Below are positions 6,555 to 15,191 of a stretch of DNA of 64,000 nucleotides, piece by piece. A program made the position numbers and the translations under genes. The stretch is from CAVVFX01 sp963747535 (GTDB lineage Bacteria > Acidobacteriota > Terriglobia > Bryobacterales > Bryobacteraceae). The DNA lies in assembly GCA_963747535.1 (NCBI GenBank), contig CAVVFX010000002.1, positions 806,001-870,000 on the forward strand, read 5' to 3'. The notes beneath the pieces were generated by a model. That model had not been told where the DNA came from, did no database searches, and saw nothing but the letters and a program-made list of their open reading frames with translations. How positions within the stretch are numbered: the first letter of the stretch is position 1; each line of letters begins with the position of its first letter.

Positions 6555-9056
6555 TCACCTCCCGACGGAACGCAACACTTTAGCGGCGAGAGCGTCGGCG
6601 GCGGCGATGTCTTCCCGGGCAGCGGCGAGGTCTCCAGCCCCGATGTCGCGTTTGGCGCGGGCCAGCCGGGAGTGCATGTTAGCCATAGCCGATGTGGTAT
6701 CGGGATTCAGCGTTTGTCCGGTCTTCGCCAGGCTCTGCCGAACGGGCTCGATGGTCTGATCGGCGATCTCTACCTTCGATGTCGCGTTCGCCATCCGCTC
6801 CTCCACGTCCGCCAATTCGGCAGGCGGGACTGCCGGCGTAGCTGCCGGAGGCGGAGCTTGCACCGGAGGCTCATTGACCGGCGGCGTACTGGCAGGCGGG
6901 GGCGCCACCGCCTGCTTCTGCGCAACCTTTACCGGCGTCTGGACCACGGGCTTGGGAGCGGGAACCGGTATAGCCGGCGCCGCTTCTGGTGCAGGCTGCG
7001 GTGTAACTTCCTGGCGAGGTACATTCGACGCCTGCGTACCAGCCCCGCCGGACTGCAAAGTGCGAATGCGATCGTTCAAGCGCGCCAGTCGCTGTTTGGC
7101 GGCCGCGTTATCCGGATACTGCGCGCTTACATTGCCCAGGACCTCAGCGCCTTTTTGGTAAGTGCCCACCGCCGCCTGACGATTTTTCCCGTCCGACGTG
7201 TTTTCCTGTAACAGACCCAGTTGCTGGTAGCCGTCGGCGATTTCGATACCGAGGCCGGGATCGGGCGGCGAGGAGGTGCGCACCCGGTCGAGAACACTGA
7301 CGCCACGGGTCAGCAACGCATCCCGTTCGGGAGTGTGGCCTGGCCGGGCCGCGATGGCTGCGGTGAAATCGGTCCCAAACGCCTTCATCAGCGTCTGGAC
7401 ATCCTGCTTGTCTTTGGCGATCGCTTTGGCTGCGTCCTCTCCGCTCGGAGGGGCCTGACCAGGATTGGCCGCCGCAGTGCTGCTTTCGAGCTTCTCGATT
7501 TTCTCGAGGAGCTGAGCCTGCCGCGCCTCCGCTTCGGCCTTCTGCTGCGAAGCACGCCACCACTCAAATCCGCCGAAGCTGCCCAACAGGAGAAAACCGA
7601 TGAGGACCGCGATGGCCGCACGCTTGCGCTTGAATAGCCTGATCGACTTATCGGCCATTGAATCGTGATGCGCGGTGACCGACTGGCCGTCGAGGAAATG
7701 CTGTAGATCGTTCGAGAGATCCGCGGCGGATTGGTAACGGCCCCTGGGATCGTAGCGCATCGCCATCAGGACGATGCTGTCGAGTTCGCCGAGCATGGCG
7801 CGGCGAAGTTGCGCGGTGCTCTCCGGAGTGGCCCGCAGATCCTCGCGGATATTTTGGCTGGGCAGCGGAGGATCTTCGCGCGAGGCCAGCTTGGCGATCT
7901 TGTCGTCGAGGTTCGCGTAGGGATTGCGGCCGGTGAGCAGCCGGTACAGAATCACTCCCAGCGAATAAATATCGGAGGTCTTCTGCAGCGTCGCGCCTTG
8001 CATTTGCTCGGGGCTGGCATAGGTCGGCGTCATGGGACTGCCTTGCGCGCTGGTCAGTTCCGGATTGGTGGCCGACGCCGCGCCCACCATCTTGGCGATC
8101 CCGAAATCGAGCAGCTTGACCACGCCATCGTTGGAGACCAGGATGTTGCCGGGCTTCAGGTCGCGATGCACGATCAGGTTCTGGTGCAGATAGTGCACGG
8201 CCATGCAGACCTGCTGGAACATCTTGATGCGCCCGGTGATGGACAGCCGTTGCTGGTCGCAATACTGATCGAGGGACAAGCCTTCGACATACTCCATGAC
8301 GTAGTACGGCATGCCGTCGGGAGCGTCTCCGCCGTCCAGGATGCGCGCGATGTTGGGATGATCGAGCGCGGCCACTACCTGCCGCTCCTGTTTGAACCGC
8401 AGGAGAAATTCTTCGTTGACCTGATCCCGCAGCAGGACTTTCAAGGCCACGTTTTTGCGAAATGCGCCATCATCGCGCAGGGCCAGGAACACGACCCCCA
8501 TGCCGCCGCGTCCCAATTCCCGCACCAGCCGGTAGGGTCCGACGAACTGCGGAGCAGCGCCCGGCGCGGCGGTACCGGAGTGTGAAGGCGAAGACATGGG
8601 CGGTGCGGAATGTGAGGGCGGTGGGATCGAGGGGGCGAACGGCGGACCCGCGGGCGATGGAGCAACGGGCGGTGGAGGTGGCGACGGCGGCTCTACTACC
8701 GCGGGCGCCTGCTGCACGACGGTCAACCCAAAAGCCGTCGCGCCCACCGCGGGCTGCTGCAGGAACGACTGCCCTGACGGCTGCAGCATGCCGCGCAACT
8801 CGGAAAGCAGCGCGGGGTCGCCTTTGCATTCGTCCACCAGCCAGGTGTCGCGCTGCGCCGGCGGGATGGATTGCGCCTGATCGAACAACTGCCGGACTCG
8901 CGTAAAGTTGGTCATCCCGCCCGCGCCGAGAGCAATCCCGGCGGATGCGGGACCGGTAGCAGCGGTGCAAGGTGTCCCGCACACGCCACAAAAGCGCGCG
9001 TCGGCGGCCGTCGGCGAGCCGCACTTGGAGCAAAACTGATTCGGTGTAGTGGGCAT
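6555..9056 (-). CDS. membrane Ser/Thr protein kinase with zinc ribbon
   Basis: 833 residues. A zinc ribbon (FCSKCGS ... RFCGVCGTPC, residues 8-30) and a short helical region with a Pro-rich linker precede the kinase (about 174-455). The kinase has LGRGGMGVVF (181-190), the ATP lysine in VALK (206), HRDLKPGNIL (297-306), DFG (317-319) and TYASPEQ. One membrane segment follows (about 480-500). The outer part is Pro/Ala-rich and ends in a helical tail, AKVLRSVGR. It lacks PASTA repeats. It is the last gene of a block led by an ECF sigma factor. Its tail resembles those of the two secreted proteins just upstream (9080-9856, 9858-10193), which suggests binding outside the membrane. Kinase function is secure; targets and signal are unknown. 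Confidence 0.93.
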   Translation of the reverse strand: MPTTPNQFCSKCGSPTAADARFCGVCGTPCTAATGPASAGIALGAGGMTNFTRVRQLFDQAQSIPPAQRDTWLVDECKGDPALLSELRGMLQPSGQSFLQQPAVGATAFGLTVVQQAPAVVEPPSPPPPPVAPSPAGPPFAPSIPPPSHSAPPMSSPSHSGTAAPGAAPQFVGPYRLVRELGRGGMGVVFLALRDDGAFRKNVALKVLLRDQVNEEFLLRFKQERQVVAALDHPNIARILDGGDAPDGMPYYVMEYVEGLSLDQYCDQQRLSITGRIKMFQQVCMAVHYLHQNLIVHRDLKPGNILVSNDGVVKLLDFGIAKMVGAASATNPELTSAQGSPMTPTYASPEQMQGATLQKTSDIYSLGVILYRLLTGRNPYANLDDKIAKLASREDPPLPSQNIREDLRATPESTAQLRRAMLGELDSIVLMAMRYDPRGRYQSAADLSNDLQHFLDGQSVTAHHDSMADKSIRLFKRKRAAIAVLIGFLLLGSFGGFEWWRASQQKAEAEARQAQLLEKIEKLESSTAAANPGQAPPSGEDAAKAIAKDKQDVQTLMKAFGTDFTAAIAARPGHTPERDALLTRGVSVLDRVRTSSPPDPGLGIEIADGYQQLGLLQENTSDGKNRQAAVGTYQKGAEVLGNVSAQYPDNAAAKQRLARLNDRIRTLQSGGAGTQASNVPRQEVTPQPAPEAAPAIPVPAPKPVVQTPVKVAQKQAVAPPPASTPPVNEPPVQAPPPAATPAVPPAELADVEERMANATSKVEIADQTIEPVRQSLAKTGQTLNPDTTSAMANMHSRLARAKRDIGAGDLAAAREDIAAADALAAKVLRSVGR

Positions 9057-9079
9057 AGGGGTCCTGGGTTCTCGAGGGG

Positions 9080-9856
9080 CTATCGGCCGACCGTCTTGAA
9101 TACTTTTTCCGTCTCGTACTCCGCGCGTTCGAGATTAACCCGGGCGTCTTCCCAATCCTGTTCCCGGAGCGCATCCGCCGCGGTCTCCAGGTAGAACTGG
9201 ACGCGCGCGATGGAAGTCGCGGTCAGAGTGTTCAGCGCCATTCCTTCGGCGGCCAGGTTCTGGCGCAGAACCTCGGTGGATTGCCACGCGGTTGCGGCCT
9301 GAGCGGCGGCCGATTCGTATCGGGTCTGCAAGTCCCGTGCCTTGGCTTTATCCGCCTCTTTTACATTGGGGATCTCAGGAGCCTGCATTTCGTAGGGCGC
9401 CTGGGCGCGTGTGGGTGGTGCGGGCCGCGCTTCGGTCGCGCCATTTCCTGCGCCGTACCCGGAGCTATACATCGACGCCGGCGGCGGACCCACTTGCGAC
9501 GCCAGCCCGGGCGGAAGTGCGTAACGCAGTGAGAGCAGCGCCTGGTTTGCCCGCCGCAGTGCAAACCGCACCCGCGGATCCCGGCCCATCGCATCCATGG
9601 CTGCCAGATAAGCCGTCATGCGGCGGATCAACTCGCGGTTGGCGGCATAATCGCCAGGCGTCAACGTGGCGAAATAAGGCGTGCCCAGCCGGACGTTCTC
9701 TTCGAATCGCTGCAGGTCCTGCAGATTGGCCGTGCCCGCAGGACGCGACAATAGCCCCATCAGAGCGCTTCGCCACTGCTGTTCGCTGGCGGCGGTGTCC
9801 TGAGCGGAAAGGGACGGGCACAGCAGGACTGCCAGTAAGCATACGGCCCGCAACAT
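9080..9856 (-). CDS. exported helical protein with kinase-like tail
   Basis: 258 residues. The signal peptide is MLRAVCLLAVLLCPSLSA. A helical N-domain (LMGLLSRPAGTANLQDLQRFEENV) is followed by a Pro/Ala-rich linker (about 125-160) and a long helical C-terminus ending EKVFKTVGR. The last 65 residues line up with the end of the kinase encoded 23 bases downstream and with the next gene upstream: a Leu-x5-Gly-x2-Leu step, a Leu-x2-Ala repeat, an Asp-x3-Ala step and a closing Val/Phe-x3-Gly. I do not recognise a named family. The shared tail and tight spacing suggest that it works with the kinase in the periplasm. Confidence 0.7.
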   Translation of the reverse strand: MLRAVCLLAVLLCPSLSAQDTAASEQQWRSALMGLLSRPAGTANLQDLQRFEENVRLGTPYFATLTPGDYAANRELIRRMTAYLAAMDAMGRDPRVRFALRRANQALLSLRYALPPGLASQVGPPPASMYSSGYGAGNGATEARPAPPTRAQAPYEMQAPEIPNVKEADKAKARDLQTRYESAAAQAATAWQSTEVLRQNLAAEGMALNTLTATSIARVQFYLETAADALREQDWEDARVNLERAEYETEKVFKTVGR

Positions 9857-9857
9857 G

Positions 9858-10193
9858 TCAGTCCCCTCCGAGTTTGTGCGCGAACTTATCGAGCAGCCCT
9901 TCCGCCTGTTTGGTTTGCTCGACGGCAGTCTTCACATCGCTTTTCCCGAGCGCAGCCTCGGCCTTATCGAGAGCCGCTTCGATGCGCAAACGCAGCGAGA
10001 CCAGCGACGGATGCAGCGTGCCGCCCTGGGCCTTTAACCGCTCCTCAATGGAATCGGCGGAACGAAAGTTGGCCACGGCGCGCGTCGACACCAGTCCGAA
10101 TCGCTGGCGAGCTGCCTTCATGGCAGCCGTATCCTCCGCGGCCGCCGGACTCACCAGCAATACTGCAGCGATTAAGGCTTCGAGTAGCTTCAT
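9858..10193 (-). CDS. small exported helical protein, same tail module
   Basis: 111 residues. The signal peptide is MKLLEALIAAVLLVSPAAA. Nearly all of the mature protein is the helical module found at the ends of its two downstream neighbours (SLVSLRLRIEAALDKAEAAL, then AEGLLDKFAHKLGGD). It therefore looks like the module standing alone. One base separates its stop from the next start, so it is co-translated with the 258-residue protein. No catalytic motif is seen. Confidence 0.65.
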   Translation of the reverse strand: MKLLEALIAAVLLVSPAAAEDTAAMKAARQRFGLVSTRAVANFRSADSIEERLKAQGGTLHPSLVSLRLRIEAALDKAEAALGKSDVKTAVEQTKQAEGLLDKFAHKLGGD

Positions 10194-10199
10194 AAGATC

Positions 10200-10277
10200 G
10201 TCGTCCGTTATCCGTTATCCGTCATCCATCCATCGCCGTTGCCGCGACCACACGGATAACGGACAACGGATGACGAC
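10200..10277. repeat. long inverted repeat after the second CsgG gene
   Basis: The left arm 10200-10222 and right arm 10252-10277 are inverted copies built from the unit CCGTTATCCGT, differing by a 3-base gap and one mismatch. The hairpin begins one base after the stop of the CsgG-like gene (10279-11244) and sits before the next gene of the block. It could stabilise the upstream mRNA or lower expression of the downstream genes. Confidence 0.6.
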
Positions 10278-10278
10278 T

Positions 10279-11244
10279 TCACTTACGCACCACGTCGCCG
10301 ACCACCGGAGCGGCCGTCCCGTTGAAATTTCCTACAGCAATCCGGTCGCGCACCATGGTGATCGTCAATTGCCCGATGGGCGTCGTCTGCACGTCGAGGA
10401 CTTCACCTGTCGAAGGATCCTTAATCTCCTTGCCCTTGTGATAAATGGTGAAAGTCTGCCCCACCTGTAATCCAGCCGCCTGACCGGCGTTGATCGTGAT
10501 GTTGTTGCCGTCGACGTCAGCCACTCGCGCGTCCAGATCCACTTGCCGGCCGGCCGCGCCGCCGGAGAGATTGACGGTCCGGATCTGCATGGCAAGTTTG
10601 TCGACGGCATCCATGGTGGCTTCGCCGATGATGGTCTCGCCAAAATTCGAGCTGGCCATGTTGAATGCTCCGCCCCCGCCGGTCCACCCGGTGAGGAGAG
10701 CGGCGCCGAAACCGGCACTGGTGCGCTTCGACTCACCGCGTGCCTCACCGCTCGCGATAACCTCCGAGGTCTCCACGTCCACGATCCGGTAATCGAGCAC
10801 GACCACGGCCTTATTGGTGCTCTTGTATCCACCCGCGGCTCCGCCTGCGCCGGGTACAATCGCGCCTGCGCCGCCGCCCACACGCCGGTCATCGCGGCCG
10901 AATACCACGATGTCGCCCATCAGGGTCAGGTCCGCGCCCGTGATCTGGCCGACGCGTGACCCGGTTCCGCGCTTGACCCGGTTGCTGGCATCGAAGTCCT
11001 GCTCCTTCGTCAGAGCGGCAACCTTGCGCCGTTCCACGATGGTGAAACGGCCATCCTGCTGGATGCGCTTGGTCATCATGGCGTTGATGCCCTGGCCGAT
11101 GTTCTGTTGCGTGCCGAAGATGGCCTGGACTGAAGTCATCACCGCCGAGAAATCGAAGTTATCGATGGACATCGCCTTCTTGGTTTGCGCCGCTAACGCA
11201 GCCGCGCAAACCAGCAAAAGAACTAACACCCGCTTGGCCCTCAT
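10279..11244 (-). CDS. CsgG/LpoB-like exported protein, paralogue 2
   Basis: 321 residues. The signal peptide is MRAKRVLVLLLVCAAALAAQ and there is no lipobox cysteine. The CsgG-type fold runs over about residues 25-230 (FDFSAVMTSVQAIFGTQQNIG, FTIVERRKVAALTKEQ, GADLTLMGDIVVFGRDD, YRIVDVETSEVIASGEARGES). A C-terminal beta domain has KGKEIKDPSTGEVLDV. CsgG-like proteins sit at the outer membrane or in the periplasm; some export fibres, others activate cell-wall enzymes. Without an acylated cysteine a classic curli pore is unlikely. It is closely similar along its length to the next gene upstream, so the pair arose by tandem duplication. Confidence 0.82.
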   Translation of the reverse strand: MRAKRVLVLLLVCAAALAAQTKKAMSIDNFDFSAVMTSVQAIFGTQQNIGQGINAMMTKRIQQDGRFTIVERRKVAALTKEQDFDASNRVKRGTGSRVGQITGADLTLMGDIVVFGRDDRRVGGGAGAIVPGAGGAAGGYKSTNKAVVVLDYRIVDVETSEVIASGEARGESKRTSAGFGAALLTGWTGGGGAFNMASSNFGETIIGEATMDAVDKLAMQIRTVNLSGGAAGRQVDLDARVADVDGNNITINAGQAAGLQVGQTFTIYHKGKEIKDPSTGEVLDVQTTPIGQLTITMVRDRIAVGNFNGTAAPVVGDVVRK

Positions 11245-11283
11245 GAGATCCTCCTCCTTGCGTCACCGACTTCGGTCACTCAT

Positions 11284-12624
11284 CTATAGCTTCTTTCGGG
11301 CAATGAAACCAACCGCAGCGGGCGTTCCCGTATAGGTGCCGGTTGCAATCTTGTCCCGCACATTGCTGATGGTGAGTTCGCCGACCTTGCTGGTGATCCG
11401 GTCGAGCACTTCCTTGGTCACCGGGTCCTTTACTTCCCGTTCGATGCGGAGAATCTCGAACACATCCCCGACCCCTACGGTGTCGTTGGCACCGGCGCTA
11501 ATCGTCATGCTGTTGCCGGAAACGTCGGCCACGTACGCTTCGACCGCGCGCACCGTCTTCTTCATGGCGTCAGACTGTGTAATCAGGATGTCCGCGAGTT
11601 TGTTGACGCAGTCCTGGGTGGCCTCGCCGATAATCGTCTGGGCGAAATTCGAGCTGGTCATATCGAGGTTCCCTCCGCCTCCGCCCTTGCCCCACGCGCC
11701 GGCCATTGCGCCCCAGTCGGTGCTGGTCCGCGTGGACTCGCCGCGCGCCTCGCCGGTGGCAATCACTTCCGACGTCTCTGCATCGACAAACCGGTAATCG
11801 ATAGCCACCACGGCCTTATCGGTTTTCTTCGCTCCGCCAACCGCGCCGCACAGCTTGCAGAAGCCGCCGATCGCGGATGCTGCGCCGCCTTTCTTCTTGT
11901 CGTCCCGGCCGAAAATGATGATGTCGCCGGTGAGTAGCGCGTCCGCGCCGCTGATCTTGCCAATGCCGGCGCCCGTGCCCTGCTTCACGCGATTGCCAGC
12001 GTTGCGGTCCTGTTCCGCTTGCAGCAAGCCGATCTTGGCGCGCTCCACGACAATAACCTTGCCCTGCTGGGTCAAACGAGTGGTGAGCATGGCGCGGATG
12101 CCTTTGCCGATATCCTGCTGCGTGCCGAAAATCGCCTGAATCGACGTCTTGACGGCCGAATAGTCGAACTCATCGACGATGAGGCGCTTCTTCTGAGCAT
12201 TGGTGAGAGCCGCAGGCGGCATACCGGCCGGGGCGGCGGAAGCCACGGGGTCGGCCGGAGGAGGCGGAGGAGGCGGCGCAGCCGCCGGCGGGGCTTCGGC
12301 CGGCGGTGGGGCCGGGGCCGGAGCGACTGCCGCGGGCGCGGGTGCGCTCGGATCCATCATGACCCCCATGATGTTCTCGGAGACGCCGGCACTCTTCAGT
12401 TTCACCATATCCGCCGGTGTGAGGTCCACCGGCTTGTTTTCCTTTTGCAGCTTCTTAATGATTAAAGCCTCGGAAAAGCCCGCTTTGACCATGCCGATCA
12501 CGTCATCCACGGGAGACGATTTCGCCGCCGGCTTGGCTGCCGTTTTGGGTGCCGGTGTCTGGCCGGGCGCCAGTGTGGCCACAAGCCCGATGATGACTAA
12601 ACCTGAAAGCGTCCTTAATTTCAT
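11284..12624 (-). CDS. CsgG/LpoB-like exported protein, paralogue 1
   Basis: 446 residues. After the signal peptide (MKLRTLSGLVIIGLVATLAPG) comes a short helical module (VDDVIGMVKAGFSEALIIKK, then MVKLKSAGVSENIMGVM) that I know as a common N-terminal unit in acidobacterial envelope proteins. A Pro/Ala linker (about 92-135) and the CsgG-type fold follow (FDYSAVKTSIQAIFGTQQDIG, VIVVERAKIGLLQAEQD, GADALLTGDIIIFGRDD). The C-terminal domain (REVKDPVTKEVLDRI) matches the paralogue. It lies 40 bases upstream of that paralogue and about 50 bases downstream of the sigma factor gene. Extracytoplasmic place is well supported; the exact job is inferred. Confidence 0.82.
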   Translation of the reverse strand: MKLRTLSGLVIIGLVATLAPGQTPAPKTAAKPAAKSSPVDDVIGMVKAGFSEALIIKKLQKENKPVDLTPADMVKLKSAGVSENIMGVMMDPSAPAPAAVAPAPAPPPAEAPPAAAPPPPPPPADPVASAAPAGMPPAALTNAQKKRLIVDEFDYSAVKTSIQAIFGTQQDIGKGIRAMLTTRLTQQGKVIVVERAKIGLLQAEQDRNAGNRVKQGTGAGIGKISGADALLTGDIIIFGRDDKKKGGAASAIGGFCKLCGAVGGAKKTDKAVVAIDYRFVDAETSEVIATGEARGESTRTSTDWGAMAGAWGKGGGGGNLDMTSSNFAQTIIGEATQDCVNKLADILITQSDAMKKTVRAVEAYVADVSGNSMTISAGANDTVGVGDVFEILRIEREVKDPVTKEVLDRITSKVGELTISNVRDKIATGTYTGTPAAVGFIARKKL

Positions 12625-12674
12625 AAACCTTTGCCTTCCCTATTCGAGTACGCGGCAAACCTCCGCCGTTTTGC

Positions 12675-13274
12675 TCAACTTTTTTCCGCGCCCATTCGAT
12701 GGCGTAGCCACGAACGCGCAAATTCCCAGTCACGCCGCAATTTCGCAATGTTGATCCCCATGACCAGTGCGGCCTCGCGGTCGGTAAGTCCGCCGAAGAA
12801 TTTCAATTCCACCACCCTGGCGGCTTCGGGAACCTTGGTCGCCAGCAGATTCAACAGCTCGTCGAGGGCTTCAAAATCATACTCCGGACGCGCCGCGAGC
12901 GATCCCGGATCGGCGTCGTCGAGTGAGATTTTCACCCCAAAATTCCGCTTTGTGGCGCGTTTCTGCCGCGCGTGGTCGATCAGGATCTGGCGCATCTGCC
13001 TGGCCGCCACACCCAGAAAGTGCGCGCGATTCTGCCAGTCGACCGAAGCCCGCTGCCCCTCGTTCGACGCGTCAACGGGACCAAAGAGTCGCAGATACAC
13101 TTCGTTCACGACTGCTGTTGGTTGGAGGGTGTGATCGGGCCGTTCGGACGCCATATAGCGCCGGGCCACTTGCCTGAGGTCCGCATACATCACGCTCATC
13201 AGCTTGTCCGCCGAGCCGGCATCGCCCGAGCGGACGGCCTGCAATAGCGAGGTGATGTTTTCCGTATCGGGCAC
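12675..13274 (-). CDS. ECF-type RNA polymerase sigma factor (TIGR02999-like)
   Basis: 199 residues, GTG start with AGGTAA 9 bases upstream. Region 2 is seen in LMSVMYADLRQVARRYM and the TLQPTAVVNEVYLRLF stretch typical of this acidobacterial and planctomycete group. Region 4 is the helix-turn-helix around ELKFFGGLTDREAALVMG and RRDWEFARSWLRHRM. No anti-sigma gene is adjacent. Members of this group often sit beside Ser/Thr kinases, as here, which suggests control by phosphorylation. It leads the block of CsgG-like, secreted and kinase genes and may direct their transcription. Confidence 0.93.
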   Translation of the reverse strand: MPDTENITSLLQAVRSGDAGSADKLMSVMYADLRQVARRYMASERPDHTLQPTAVVNEVYLRLFGPVDASNEGQRASVDWQNRAHFLGVAARQMRQILIDHARQKRATKRNFGVKISLDDADPGSLAARPEYDFEALDELLNLLATKVPEAARVVELKFFGGLTDREAALVMGINIAKLRRDWEFARSWLRHRMGAEKS

Positions 13275-13460
13275 GGTCAGTTACCTGCCTGCGGAACGAT
13301 TGGCTTGCCCACGCAAGTCAACTGGGAACTTCAGTAACTGGCACACTGCAAATTCCTCCGTGTCATGACAAAACGCCTACTTTTGTCGGTCGCTTCGTCA
13401 AATCTACCACAATCAGGGGCCAAACTCCACCGCTCCTCGCGGCCTTTTGCGCTGCCGTCG

Positions 13461-13488
13461 GGCAGACGATCGTTCTTTGTGGTCTGCC
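13461..13488 (+). repeat. palindromic repeat family A, copy 2
   Basis: The core GGCAGACGA ... TGGTCTGCC has one mismatch in the 9-bp stem. It is followed by AGCTGCCG, a remnant of the second hairpin. It lies just past the amidase stop, in the 245-base gap upstream of the sigma factor gene. The gap also holds CTTGC-GTGG-GCAAG on the minus strand. Confidence 0.65.
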
Positions 13489-13519
13489 AGCTGCCGTAAC
13501 CCCACGTCTTTAGCCATTT

Positions 13520-14938
13520 TTAGCCATTGAGCGGAGGCTGGCGCTTATGCCAGTCTGTTGCCGATTGGTACGCGTAGCCGATACGGAAGAGGGTGGCCTC
13601 GTCGAAAGGTCTGGCACAGAATTGAATGCCGAGCGGGAGTGACGGAGGGCCAGCGGTGAACCCGCAGGGCAGCACGATAGCCGGAATCCCAGTCACATTG
13701 GCAATGTTAAAAGAGTCGGGCCGCGGTTCCGCCGGCGGATCGGTCGCGGCGTCGGTCCCTACGATTTCGGCGTCCAACCGGGGGGCCGCATTTCCGGCTG
13801 GAAGCATCAGGACATCGCAGGTCTCAAAGACCCGCCGCATCTCCTCCATCAGGACCGTGCGGAGGCGTAGCGCCTTAATGTAATCGACGGCGGAATTGAA
13901 GGTGCCGGTCTCCAGCCGTTCGCGAACCAATGGATCGAGGAGGTCACTCTTCTGCTTGAGCCTTTGCTCGTGGAACGCGGAGGCCTCGGAACCGAGAATC
14001 AGCGAGGAGACGGCTCCGCAAAGAGCGGCGTCGCGCACTTTCACGTCCACCGGCACTACACCCATTCCCTCGAGTAACGAGATGGCGCGGCGTAGCGCAG
14101 CCTCCGTCTCCCGGTGGACGTTGTCGAAGAAGTGCTCGGTCGGGATGCCCATGCGCAAACCTTTGACATTCCCGGTGAGCATATTGGAGTAATCCGGAAC
14201 CGGGACGGCGGACGCGTTTCGGTCCTGAGAGTCCGGGCCGGCCATGACCTGAAGCAGGTGGGCGACGTCGGCGACCGTGCGGGCCATCGGCCCCACGTGG
14301 TCGAGTGTCCAACTGAGCGTAGTCACGCCAAAGAGACTGACTCGCCCGTAGGTCGGCTTCAGACCTACAATGCCGCAGCTTTTTGCGGGACCACGAATGG
14401 AGCCTCCGGTATCGCTGCCGATTGTCAGGGGAACCATGCCGGCCGCGAGCGCCGCGCCGGAACCGCTCGATGAGCCGGAGGGAGAATAACTCAGGTCCCA
14501 GGGATTGCGAGCGGGTCCAAACAGCCCTTTCTGCCCGCTACCCATCGCGAACTCGAGCAGATTGAGCTTGCCAACCAAAATGGCGCCTGCCTGGTTGAGG
14601 CGGGCCGTGACGGTAGATTCGTAGTCCGGGGTCCAGCTGGCGGTCGCCTTCGAGCCGTTGGTGGTGCGGATGCCTTTGGTGGCGATCAGATCCTTGGGGG
14701 CGTATGGAATCCCATGAAGCGGGCCGCGATAATGGCCGGCGGCGACCTCCTGTTCTGCTTTTCGCGCCTGTTCGAGCGCCTGGTCACCCGTAATCGTGAT
14801 GAAGGCGTTCACCCGGGGATTGACGGCGTTGATTCGTTCCAGAGAGGCACGCACCACTTCCACCGGCGAGAGCTTGCGCGTCTTGATCAGGGGCGCCAGT
14901 TCGTCAACGGACTTGAAGAGGATTTCAGAATCAGCCAT
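13520..14938 (-). CDS. amidase signature family enzyme
   Basis: 472 residues from ATG 14936-14938. The frame is open to 14989, but this start overlaps the upstream stop in ATGGCTGA, a common coupling layout. The Ser-cisSer-Lys triad is visible: Lys82 in APKDL, the serine-rich GSSSGSGAA (cis-Ser near 156) and the nucleophile Ser180 in SDTGGSIRGP. The family hydrolyses amides, as in GatA, biuret-pathway AtzE and indole-acetamide hydrolase. No gatB or gatC is nearby, so it is not likely the tRNA amidotransferase. The small partner gene just upstream resembles AtzG-type subunits, which points to a two-subunit amide hydrolase. Substrate unknown. Confidence 0.88.
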   Translation of the reverse strand: MADSEILFKSVDELAPLIKTRKLSPVEVVRASLERINAVNPRVNAFITITGDQALEQARKAEQEVAAGHYRGPLHGIPYAPKDLIATKGIRTTNGSKATASWTPDYESTVTARLNQAGAILVGKLNLLEFAMGSGQKGLFGPARNPWDLSYSPSGSSSGSGAALAAGMVPLTIGSDTGGSIRGPAKSCGIVGLKPTYGRVSLFGVTTLSWTLDHVGPMARTVADVAHLLQVMAGPDSQDRNASAVPVPDYSNMLTGNVKGLRMGIPTEHFFDNVHRETEAALRRAISLLEGMGVVPVDVKVRDAALCGAVSSLILGSEASAFHEQRLKQKSDLLDPLVRERLETGTFNSAVDYIKALRLRTVLMEEMRRVFETCDVLMLPAGNAAPRLDAEIVGTDAATDPPAEPRPDSFNIANVTGIPAIVLPCGFTAGPPSLPLGIQFCARPFDEATLFRIGYAYQSATDWHKRQPPLNG

Positions 14939-15191
14939 GGCCCAAGATCCCCTGCGTCGGCGCGACGGCGTCGTCGACAACAAAGTCACGGAGGGTATTT
15001 AACTGTGGGAGGCGCTGTTCGAGGACTGGCTTGACGACCCGCAGCCGATCGTCGCTCAAATTGGTTCCATTCACCGCGGATACGTCGCGAAGAGCAGCTA
15101 CACTGATGGCGGGCTCTGCTCCCTTAAGAGCCGCGCCTTGCCCAACGGTGAGAGCAATAGACTGGATTAGCCGTCTTCGGTTGACGTTCAT
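14931..15191 (-). CDS. small amidase partner with twin-arginine-like leader
   Basis: 86 residues from ATG 15189-15191, preferred over 15218 because a strong AGGGGGG lies 9 bases before it. The N-terminus reads MNVNRRRLIQSIALTVGQG, resembling a TAT leader. The C-terminal part (LRVVKPVLEQRLPQLNTLRDF, then VDDAVAP) resembles the AtzG/DUF4089 and GatC-like small subunits that wrap around amidases. It overlaps the amidase start by 8 bases. The amidase has no leader of its own, so either the pair is exported together by a hitch-hiker mode or the leader is only a helix. Family call is from pattern memory, hence moderate confidence. Confidence 0.55.
   Translation of the reverse strand: MNVNRRRLIQSIALTVGQGAALKGAEPAISVAALRDVSAVNGTNLSDDRLRVVKPVLEQRLPQLNTLRDFVVDDAVAPTQGILGHG

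Noticed and set aside
13330..13350. TGGCAC near 13341 as a second sigma-54 promoter
   Set aside because: No GC dinucleotide at the required 12-base step from GG.
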